From Paenarthrobacter aurescens TC1 (GTDB taxonomy: Bacteria; Actinomycetota; Actinomycetes; Actinomycetales; Micrococcaceae), in NCBI GenBank assembly GCA_000014925.1, contig CP000474.1:2108001-2172000 (forward strand): DNA of 64,000 bases. Direction: 5' to 3'. The notes beneath the pieces were generated by a model. It ran no database searches. It was not told the DNA's origin and was given only the letters and a program-made list of their open reading frames with translations. A program made the translations under genes and the position numbers. Shown here one piece after another: positions 16,751 through 23,263 of this stretch. Numbering within the stretch: position 1 is the first letter of the stretch; each line of letters begins with the position of its first letter.

Positions 16751-17854
16751 ATGACAACTGCAACTGCAACTGCAACGGCAAGCCCCGCCGGAGTCAGAGC
16801 CGGCAGGGCCAAGACCAAAACTGTCGTCGGCACCCGGCGCCAACTCGATGCCGCAGAACTGGCAGCGACGGGACTGAGGGATCGCTGGTATCCCATCTAC
16901 CCGTCCCGGTTCGTAGGTCCCGGCGACATGGTCAAAGTCCGACGCCTAGGCGTAGATTGGCTCCTGTTCCGCGATGCCAAGGGGCAAATCCGAATGTTGG
17001 AGGACCGCTGTCCCCACCGCAGCGCCCCCTTGTCCGTGGGCCAACACCTGGGGGACCGGGTGGCATGCAAATACCACGGCGTTCAGGTGGACGGCCGCGG
17101 CACCGTGGTTTCGGTTCCGGGCATGCCGGGTTGCGCGCTTGAGGGTAAGACAGTCACAGCATCGCTGGCCGTGGAGGAAGGCGCTGACATGATCTTTGCC
17201 TTCATGCCATTGACCGAGGACTCCGTGGTGACGGCGTTCAAACTGCCCGATCGCCTGGACAACCCCGAGGTCTCGTGGTTCTCAAACTACGCTGAATGGA
17301 ACAGTCCGTGGCGTTTCTACATGGACAACGTCCTGGACCCGATGCACGGTGCGTTCCTCCACCGTGACTCGCATTCCATGTTTGGTGGTGATACCAGTGC
17401 CCGTTTCCGTATCCGCGAGACCGATCGGGGATTCTTCTTCGAGAAAACGGACCAGCGCGGCAAGAACTTTGACTGGGTGGAGTACTGCCGTGAAGCCATG
17501 GATTACGTGGATCTGGAGATCCCGTATGCCGATTCGGCAGGTCCCGGGGGTTCGTTTGGCATCGTAGGAATGTCCACTCCTATTGATGCCCATACCTCCG
17601 CCGTTTTCCACTGGCGTACCCGGACCGTTTCGGACTGGGAACGGGACGTTTGGCGATTCATGTACAAGACAACCCTTGAAGAAAAGCACTGGGCGGTTTT
17701 GGAACAGGACCGGGAACTGTTGGAGGCGCTGGCTGCAGATGCGGACAAGGATGAGCACCTGTATCAGCACGATCTTGGAGTAGCCAGGATCCGTCGGGTC
17801 CATGATGCCGATGCCCAGAACCAGGCAGCGATTCTTTCAGAGGGAGTCGTTTAG
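16751..17854 (+). CDS. Rieske-type oxygenase alpha subunit
   Basis: A 367-residue aromatic-ring-hydroxylating oxygenase large subunit. The Rieske [2Fe-2S] site is C87-x-H89 and C106-x2-H109 (CPHRSAPL and CKYHG). The mononuclear iron site is D-x2-H-x4-H within DNVLDPMHGAFLH (H199, H204) with D192 as the probable bridging Asp. The C-terminal third resembles the single-component alpha subunits of the vanillate/phthalate type, which work with a PDR-type reductase such as that at 9747-10748. The enzyme would hydroxylate or demethylate the substrate. The N-terminus holds a Thr-Ala run encoded by a hexanucleotide repeat. A strong terminator follows the stop. Confidence 0.92.
   Translation: MTTATATATASPAGVRAGRAKTKTVVGTRRQLDAAELAATGLRDRWYPIYPSRFVGPGDMVKVRRLGVDWLLFRDAKGQIRMLEDRCPHRSAPLSVGQHLGDRVACKYHGVQVDGRGTVVSVPGMPGCALEGKTVTASLAVEEGADMIFAFMPLTEDSVVTAFKLPDRLDNPEVSWFSNYAEWNSPWRFYMDNVLDPMHGAFLHRDSHSMFGGDTSARFRIRETDRGFFFEKTDQRGKNFDWVEYCREAMDYVDLEIPYADSAGPGGSFGIVGMSTPIDAHTSAVFHWRTRTVSDWERDVWRFMYKTTLEEKHWAVLEQDRELLEALAADADKDEHLYQHDLGVARIRRVHDADAQNQAAILSEGVV
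16756..16779 (+). repeat. Hexanucleotide microsatellite in the Rieske oxygenase N-terminus
   Basis: AACTGC occurs three times in tandem (16756-16773), followed by a one-base variant, AACGGC, encoding alternating Thr and Ala at residues 3-10. In-frame repeat units change length without shifting the frame. The region precedes the Rieske domain and is probably unstructured. Confidence 0.7.
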
Positions 17855-17857
17855 CCC

Positions 17858-17899
17858 AAAGAACCTGCAGCTCGTAGTTCTTCGAGCTGCAGGTTCTTT
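17858..17899 (+). terminator. Strong intrinsic terminator after the Rieske oxygenase gene
   Basis: A perfect 17-bp stem (17858-17874 with 17883-17899), an 8-nt loop and a T-rich 3' end (17897-17902) begin 3 nt after the stop codon. It would end the long plus-strand catabolic operon. Confidence 0.85.
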
Positions 17900-17933
17900 T
17901 TTGTCGTGTGTCCCAACCAATTCAGCAAAACAA

Positions 17934-17970
17934 AACCCGGGTACCGGCCACATCGGCCGGTACCCGGGTT
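17934..17970 (-). terminator. Intrinsic terminator of the cupin gene
   Basis: A perfect 16-bp stem (17934-17949 with 17955-17970) with a 5-nt loop lies just downstream of the minus-strand cupin gene. On that strand the stem is followed by TTTTGTTTT. Together with the adjacent plus-strand terminator it isolates the two convergent units. Confidence 0.85.
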
Positions 17971-17979
17971 CTCGAAGAT

Positions 17980-18498
17980 CTAGCGGGTCACGCCGTACAT
18001 CTCCGAGGTGGGAGGGTAGAACGGGATCTCCGGCTTCTTGGCGCCGATGATCACGCAGATAATCGCGTCAACATCGCTGACCGTACGCAAACTCCGTGGA
18101 ACCCCGGCCGGGACCCGGATCAGATCGCGGTAGCCCAGCACGCGGCTTGCTTTCTTGTTGCCGTCTTCCACGTCGTGCACGCTGAACTCCACCTCTCCTT
18201 CGAGGACAAAGAACACCTCTTCGACGTCCGGGTGCGTGTGCTCAGGACCTACGCATCCGGCGGGCAGCACCATGTTGGAAAAGGTGAAGTGCTCCGCTTG
18301 AAGGATGTTGTTGTCGTCTGAGTGGTCTCCGGTAGCTCCGGAACCGATGTAGCGGACCTGTCCGCGTCGGAATTTTTCACCCATTTTGGTCTGGAATTTC
18401 AGGGTATTGAAGTCAACAACCCGGCTCTCACGGGAGGCGATGGCCGAATCAATCAGCTCCTCAAGTTCCGGTAACTTGCTTTCGATAACGTCGCTCAT
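17980..18498 (-). CDS. Cupin-domain protein, possible dioxygenase or isomerase
   Basis: A 172-residue protein with one beta-barrel cupin domain. The metal-binding motif EHTHPDVEEVFFVLEGEVEF (about residues 84-103) supplies two His and one Glu; the second motif, with PAGVPRSLRT, lacks the usual fourth His of classical cupins. Small cupins of this type include ring-cleavage dioxygenases, isomerases and sugar-binding proteins, so the activity is open. It faces the catabolic operon and shares its upstream region with marR, which contains operator site C, so control by the same regulator is inferred. Confidence 0.8.
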   Translation of the reverse strand: MSDVIESKLPELEELIDSAIASRESRVVDFNTLKFQTKMGEKFRRGQVRYIGSGATGDHSDDNNILQAEHFTFSNMVLPAGCVGPEHTHPDVEEVFFVLEGEVEFSVHDVEDGNKKASRVLGYRDLIRVPAGVPRSLRTVSDVDAIICVIIGAKKPEIPFYPPTSEMYGVTR

Positions 18499-18572
18499 GA
18501 TGGACCTCTCTCGGATTGGTTATTGCCAGAGTTCGCAAGAGCCGAGGTGGTTCAATCTCTCTCGACTCTAAC

Positions 18573-18590
18573 TATCTCAAGACTAAGATA
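18573..18590. promoter_or_regulatory. Putative MarR operator, site C, between cupin and marR genes
   Basis: TATCTCAAGACTAAGATA is a 7-4-7 inverted repeat (TATCTCA / TAAGATA, 6 of 7 pairs). It lies about 75 nt upstream of the cupin start and 105 nt upstream of marR. A plus-strand -10-like TAAGAT (18584-18589) coincides with its right half, with a weak -35 (TCGACT, 18562-18567). Location beside marR is what one expects for an autoregulated MarR protein. Confidence 0.55.
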
Positions 18591-18695
18591 TACTGGGGCG
18601 TGCTGCAAGACCCCGGTGGAAAGTGCTCCTAATTGCTGCCTTTGTTGGGAAGCTCAGTGTTAAGATGCTTAGACCGAATGAAGGAGAGAGTGCGC

Positions 18696-19253
18696 ATGAC
18701 CACCGAATCGCAGAACACTGAAACGGATGCCGTGGACGCCATTATTGAGGACTGGCACCGCGAACGCCCGGACCTTGATCCCAGGACCATCGGCGTCTTT
18801 GGCCGCTTGCAGAGCTTGGTGGCACGGCAGCGAGCTGTGCAGAATGTGAACTATGAGGAGTATGGGCTCACGTTGGCATCCTTTGATGTTCTGGCGAACT
18901 TGCGTCGTTCCGGCCCTCCGCACCGGAAGACTGCTGGTGAACTAGCCAGTTCGTCCATGCTGACCACGGGCGGCATCACCTTTCGTCTGGACCGTATGGA
19001 GGAACAAAACCTCATTGAGCGGGTTCGGTCGAAAGAGGATCGTCGGGTGGTCTACGCCCAGATGACGGACCATGGCAAAGAACTCATTGACGAGGTCATT
19101 TCAAAGCATCTGGAAACGCAGCGCAATATGCTCGCCGGCCTGACCTCCAAGGAGATCGACCAACTGGCGGTGCTACTGAAGAAAACAGAAGCCTCCATCG
19201 TCGCCTATGACCCGAAGGCTTCCTCCGCGGACGAACTTACCCTGAACGTCTAG
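18696..19253 (+). CDS. MarR-family transcriptional regulator
   Basis: A 185-residue winged-helix regulator, probably the ligand-responsive repressor of the catabolic island. The HTH spans TAGELASSSMLTTGGITFRLDR and is followed by the wing with SKEDRRVVYAQMTDHG, typical of MarR proteins. N- and C-terminal helices would form the dimer interface. ATG 18696 was chosen because AAGGAGAG lies 6-13 nt upstream; longer in-frame starts at 18633 and 18678 lack this. It is followed after 49 nt by the aspartate dehydrogenase-like gene. The ligand is unknown, probably a pathway substrate or its early product. Confidence 0.9.
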   Translation: MTTESQNTETDAVDAIIEDWHRERPDLDPRTIGVFGRLQSLVARQRAVQNVNYEEYGLTLASFDVLANLRRSGPPHRKTAGELASSSMLTTGGITFRLDRMEEQNLIERVRSKEDRRVVYAQMTDHGKELIDEVISKHLETQRNMLAGLTSKEIDQLAVLLKKTEASIVAYDPKASSADELTLNV

Positions 19254-19302
19254 GCGATCACGGCGCGGGTTCGTCCATCCACTCCATCGAGCAAGGAATC
19301 GA

Positions 19303-20100
19303 ATGAAGCCAGGACCCCGCAGGATCGGAATCATCGGACACGGAGCCATTGGGGCTCGTGTTGCTGCCGACATTGCAGCTGGAAAAGTCAAGGGGGCCAC
19401 CCTTGAGGGAATCATTTGCCGCAGCGCCATAGACAACGCGCCGGCACCCCAGTTCGAGATGGAGCATGCGCTGGGGCGCTGCGACGTCTTGGTTGAATGT
19501 GCCGGGCAGGAGGTGTTGATTGAGCATGGCGAGGCTGTGCTTTCTGCGGGCGTAGACCTGCTCGCTACATCAGTCGGGGCGCTTGCGGACCCACACCTCT
19601 CACAGCGATTGTTGGCCGCAGGTCCTGGCAGACTTTTCTTGACCCCGGGCTCCATAGGTGGCCTGGACCTGTTGGCGTCGGGGGCCCGCGCGACTGGCTA
19701 TGACGCCGTCATGATTACGACGACGAAGCTCCCGGGTTCCCTGATTCAGCCATGGATGGACGAGGCTGAGGCCGATCGAATTCGGAATACCCCCGGTCCC
19801 ATCGAAATCTTCCATGGTCCCGCTGCCCGAGCCACACAATTGTTCCCCAAGTCGCTCAACGTGGCAGCCGCCGTCGCCCTGGCGGTAGACGACTGGGATG
19901 CTGTGGCTGTGTCCGTGAGAGCCGACCCGGCGGCCGAGCTAACGACACACTTGATCGAGGCTTCCGGAAACAGCGGGAATTACCGCTTTGAAATCTGCAA
20001 TAAAGTATCACCACAAAACCCGCGAACCAGCGGCGTTGTACCGTTCGCTGTGCTCCGGTCATTGGAACTGATCATCGGCGCGCGGGGTGGAATGATCTAG
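19303..20100 (+). CDS. Aspartate dehydrogenase-like protein (DUF108/NadX family)
   Basis: L-Aspartate dehydrogenases interconvert aspartate and oxaloacetate plus ammonia with NAD(P), or make iminoaspartate. The 265-residue protein has an N-terminal Rossmann motif IGIIGHGAIGARVA, DVLVECAGQE and the DUF108 segment NVAAAVALAVDDW, then a C-terminal NPRTSGVVPFAVLRSLE. The family is normally 250-270 residues. It follows marR and precedes no nad genes, so NAD biosynthesis is unlikely; a role in nitrogen release or an imine reduction in the pathway is inferred. Substrate could differ from aspartate. Confidence 0.8.
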   Translation: MKPGPRRIGIIGHGAIGARVAADIAAGKVKGATLEGIICRSAIDNAPAPQFEMEHALGRCDVLVECAGQEVLIEHGEAVLSAGVDLLATSVGALADPHLSQRLLAAGPGRLFLTPGSIGGLDLLASGARATGYDAVMITTTKLPGSLIQPWMDEAEADRIRNTPGPIEIFHGPAARATQLFPKSLNVAAAVALAVDDWDAVAVSVRADPAAELTTHLIEASGNSGNYRFEICNKVSPQNPRTSGVVPFAVLRSLELIIGARGGMI

Positions 20101-20197
20101 GAACGCCTCGCTCCGGTCACTTCCAAAGACTTGTCGGGGTCTGGCCGTCGGAGTTCCTTGGCAAGCAGTCCTGGAGGTCAAGTTCCGGTTCCGGCTC

Positions 20198-21517
20198 TTA
20201 GCTGACGGCGGTCAGGGCGTCGTCGTAAATCGCCAGCGCTTGGCGTACTTCTTCGGGGGTCACGACGGCGGGAGGCACCACGTGCACGCGGTTGTCGGCG
20301 ATGAAGGGCAACAGTCCGCGGTTGAGCAGTTCCGTCTTCAGCTTGCCCATGAAGCCGGCGTTGACAGGTTTGCGGGTTGTGCGGTCTTCGACCAGTTCGA
20401 GGGCCCAGAACACGCCACGGCCGCGAACTTCGCCGATGAATTCGTGCCTGGCGGCGAGGGCTTTAAGGCCCGGTTCCAGGTGATCGGCGCCGATGCGTGC
20501 GGCGTTCTCCACGATGTTCTCCTGCTCGAAGGCTTCGATGGAGGCGACGACGGACGCCGCGGCGAGGGGGTGACCGGAGTAGGTGAGACCGCCGGGGAAG
20601 ACTCGGTCATTGAAGGTCGCGGAGATTTCCTCCGAGATGATGACGCCGCCCACCGGGACGTAGCCGGAGTTGACGCCTTTGGCGAAGGTGATGAGGTCCG
20701 GACGGACGTTGAAGGCATCCAGGGCGAACCAGTCACCGGTGCGGCCGAAGCCGGCCATGACCTCATCGAGGATCAGGACGATGCCGTGCTGATCGCAGAG
20801 GGCGCGGACGCCCTCGAGATAGCCGGGCGGCGGGAGCAGGATGCCGGCTGTGCCGGGCACGGTCTCTAGGAGCATAGCGGCGATGGATTGTGGTCCCTCG
20901 AGCTCGACGGTCCGGCGCAGGTGCTGCAGGGCGCGCTCCGCTTCCTGCTCAGGGGTTTCGGCCCAGAACTCTGAGCGGTAGAGGTACGGGCCGAAAACGT
21001 GGACGTGGCCGCGGGAGTATTCATTGGGGATGCGGCGCCAGTCACCGGTGGCAACGATCGCGGCGCCGGTATTGCCGTGGTAGGAGCGGTAGCGGGAGAT
21101 GACCTTGTCCCGGCCAGTGTGCAGACGGGCCATGCGGATGGCGTTCTCATTGGCGTCCGCACCCCCGTTGGTGAAGAACACTTTGTCCATGGTTGATGGG
21201 GCGTGGGACAGGATCTTCTGGGCTGCGACGGCGCGGGTGTGATTGGCATGGGAAGGAGCCACCGTAGTGAGGATGTCCAGTTGTTCCTTGATGGCCCCGA
21301 TGAGCCGGGGGTGCTGGTGGCCGATGTTGGTGTTGACCAGCTGGCTGGAGAAGTCCAGGTATGTCCTGCCCTCGTGATCCCACACGGTGCTGCCCGACCC
21401 GCCGGCAAGAGCCAGGGGGTTGAGGGTCTTCTGCGCAGACCAGGAGTGGAAGACATGGGCCGTGTCCAGTGCGGCAACGTCGGTGTTGGTGAGCGGGGCG
21501 GTCCGGGTGGGAGACAT
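20198..21517 (-). CDS. Class III (omega) aminotransferase
   Basis: A 439-residue PLP enzyme moving an amino group from a terminal amine to pyruvate or 2-oxoglutarate. It shows the PLP-phosphate loop TNGGADANENAIRMAR, the aspartate in LILDEVMAGFGRTG and the Schiff-base Lys in FAKGVNSGYVPVGG. The N-terminus (HVFHSWSAQKTLNPLALAGG) resembles taurine/beta-alanine-type transaminases. The divergent PucR regulator and the nearby malonate-semialdehyde-type dehydrogenase suggest beta-alanine or 3-aminoisobutyrate as substrate. This is an inference from context. ATG follows AGAGGA on the minus strand. Confidence 0.88.
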   Translation of the reverse strand: MSPTRTAPLTNTDVAALDTAHVFHSWSAQKTLNPLALAGGSGSTVWDHEGRTYLDFSSQLVNTNIGHQHPRLIGAIKEQLDILTTVAPSHANHTRAVAAQKILSHAPSTMDKVFFTNGGADANENAIRMARLHTGRDKVISRYRSYHGNTGAAIVATGDWRRIPNEYSRGHVHVFGPYLYRSEFWAETPEQEAERALQHLRRTVELEGPQSIAAMLLETVPGTAGILLPPPGYLEGVRALCDQHGIVLILDEVMAGFGRTGDWFALDAFNVRPDLITFAKGVNSGYVPVGGVIISEEISATFNDRVFPGGLTYSGHPLAAASVVASIEAFEQENIVENAARIGADHLEPGLKALAARHEFIGEVRGRGVFWALELVEDRTTRKPVNAGFMGKLKTELLNRGLLPFIADNRVHVVPPAVVTPEEVRQALAIYDDALTAVS

Positions 21518-21558
21518 TGATAGGTCCTCTCGAATGGGCTGGTGGGCTTCCCTTCATA

Positions 21559-21574
21559 GTGTCAATCGGGACAC
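21559..21574. promoter_or_regulatory. Inverted repeat in aminotransferase/pucR intergenic region
   Basis: GTGTCAATCGGGACAC has 5-bp arms (GTGTC/GACAC) separated by 6 nt and lies 42 nt upstream of the aminotransferase start and 69 nt upstream of pucR. It is a candidate PucR-type activator site. On the minus strand a TTGACA overlaps it. No second copy was found near mmsA. Confidence 0.35.
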
Positions 21575-21642
21575 AGGAAGTCTTTCGACATTTGTATAGT
21601 TAGGGGACAGTTGAACTACCTTTTTCCAGAGAGGCCCTGAGC

Positions 21643-23172
21643 GTGCCGCCTACCATTAACGCGATCATTCACAAAAGCTCGCTCAACCTGCGCTGTGTGG
21701 TGCCGGATGCGGCTGATCCCGCCCTGGAAGCATCCGTCTCCTGGGTGCACAGCTCTGATTTGGATGACCCCACGCCTTTCCTGGATCCCGGGCAATTGCT
21801 GCTGACGGACGGAACTCAGTTTCCCGTCAGCCACTCCACTGATTCCCAGTACAGCGAGTACGTGCAGCGACTCGTCAACCATGGGATCAGCGGGCTGGGT
21901 TTCGCCACCCAGGTGATTCATGGCGTCCTGCCGCGGGGCTTGGAGGACGCGTGCCGAAAGCAGGGGTTGCCGTTGCTGGAGGTCCCTGACCGGACTCCCT
22001 TCATTGCGATCATCCGCTTCGTGGCCGACTGGCTCGCCAGGGAACAACACGCCCGCTCCGAGTGGTCCCTCCAGGCACAGCGCGCCATCGCGCGGGCCGC
22101 CCTCAGACCTGACGGGCTGCGATCGATTCTGGCCGAACTGGAGCGCCAGCTCCATGGCTGGGTGGCGTTGTTCGACGCTGCCGGGAACCACATCCTGATG
22201 CCTAATAATCGTCCGGTTCCGTCGGCGTTGATGCCGGGCGTGACGGAGGCAGTCACCAAGGCGCTGGATCAAGGATCACGCTCGGTATTGCAGTTGATGG
22301 TCGACGGCGAACAGGTCACCTTGCAGACTTTGGGGCGCCGCCACTACCTGCGGGGTGTTCTTGTGCTCGGTGCAATTGAACCCTTGGACCCTGCTCGCAC
22401 GGACATCATCAACAGCGTGATCGCGTTGGCCAGCCTTGCCCTGGAGCAGACCCGCACCTTGGACACGGCCCGCCGACACCTGCGAGCCGGCGTTTTCGAG
22501 CAGTTGTTGGCGGGCAGCCTCGACGTTGCAGAACGGACCGCACGTCAGGTCTGGGGAAGGCTGCCGGCAGAGCCATTGGTGGTGACGGTTGCGCATCAGC
22601 CAGGACAAGGGCAGAACCTTCTGGAAGCCCTTGAACTGTTGTCGGACGATCACCGCGGGGCGGTCTTCTATGCACAACGGGACCAGAACGTGGTTGTCCT
22701 GGCGGGATCGGCCCTGCAGGACAAGGTCGCCGGCCTGCTGGAAAAGTACGGGGCTACTGCCGGGGCCTCCGGTAAGACGACTTTCGCAAGTCTGGCCCAG
22801 GGCTTGAGAGAGGGGGAGCGATCCCTTCAACGGGCGCTTGAGTTGTCGCGCCCTTTGGTGGTCTTTGACCAGATTTCGGAAGGCGGCATGCTGGGTTTGC
22901 TGCGTCGGGATGAGGCCGGTTCCGTGGCGCAACGACTCATCGACCCCCTTGCCAAGCACGATGAAACAGAACAGACACAGTTGCTTCCAACCGTGATTGC
23001 TTGGTTGGAAAACAACTGCGTCTGGGACAAGACGGCGCGCCAACTGGGCGTCCATAGGCACACGCTCCGGAACAGGATCGACGCTGCGGGCACCGTCCTG
23101 GGACTCAACCTCGACAGCCTGCGCGACCGGCTGGAACTGTTCGCCGCCGTCGAGTTTCTGGAAAAGCGTTAG
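21643..23172 (+). CDS. PucR-family transcriptional regulator
   Basis: A 509-residue activator of the PucR type, a family known to control purine, amine and amino-acid catabolism (PucR, AdeR, GabR2-like). The N-terminal PucR sensor domain covers about residues 10-130 (DPTPFLDPGQLLLTDG), a central GGDEF-like region follows, and the C-terminal HTH_30 domain is clear: VWDKTARQLGVHRHTLRNRI. Start is GTG 21643. It is divergent from the aminotransferase and most likely activates it and mmsA in response to the amine. Confidence 0.88.
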   Translation: MPPTINAIIHKSSLNLRCVVPDAADPALEASVSWVHSSDLDDPTPFLDPGQLLLTDGTQFPVSHSTDSQYSEYVQRLVNHGISGLGFATQVIHGVLPRGLEDACRKQGLPLLEVPDRTPFIAIIRFVADWLAREQHARSEWSLQAQRAIARAALRPDGLRSILAELERQLHGWVALFDAAGNHILMPNNRPVPSALMPGVTEAVTKALDQGSRSVLQLMVDGEQVTLQTLGRRHYLRGVLVLGAIEPLDPARTDIINSVIALASLALEQTRTLDTARRHLRAGVFEQLLAGSLDVAERTARQVWGRLPAEPLVVTVAHQPGQGQNLLEALELLSDDHRGAVFYAQRDQNVVVLAGSALQDKVAGLLEKYGATAGASGKTTFASLAQGLREGERSLQRALELSRPLVVFDQISEGGMLGLLRRDEAGSVAQRLIDPLAKHDETEQTQLLPTVIAWLENNCVWDKTARQLGVHRHTLRNRIDAAGTVLGLNLDSLRDRLELFAAVEFLEKR

Positions 23173-23190
23173 CCCCAACCGGGCGGAAGG

Positions 23191-23263
23191 TGAGAGAGCG
23201 TCTGGCAGGACAGACGCTCTCTCACATCCCGGCCCTAAAACACTGACGCTCTCTCACATCCCG
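23191..23263. repeat. REP-like palindrome and 19-nt direct repeat between pucR and mmsA
   Basis: TGAGAGAGCGTCTG (23191-23204) pairs perfectly with 23211-23224 around a 6-nt loop. The right arm and following bases, GACGCTCTCTCACATCCCG (23213-23231), recur exactly at 23245-23263, ending directly at the mmsA stop codon. It probably acts as a terminator between two converging genes. The structure resembles the dispersed extragenic palindromes of Arthrobacter relatives; I see no further copy in the window. Confidence 0.7.

Noticed and set aside
23213..23263. Direct repeats considered as a CRISPR start
   Set aside because: Only two copies, 13-nt spacer and a self-complementary arm; no cas genes. 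It fits a REP-like element or terminator.
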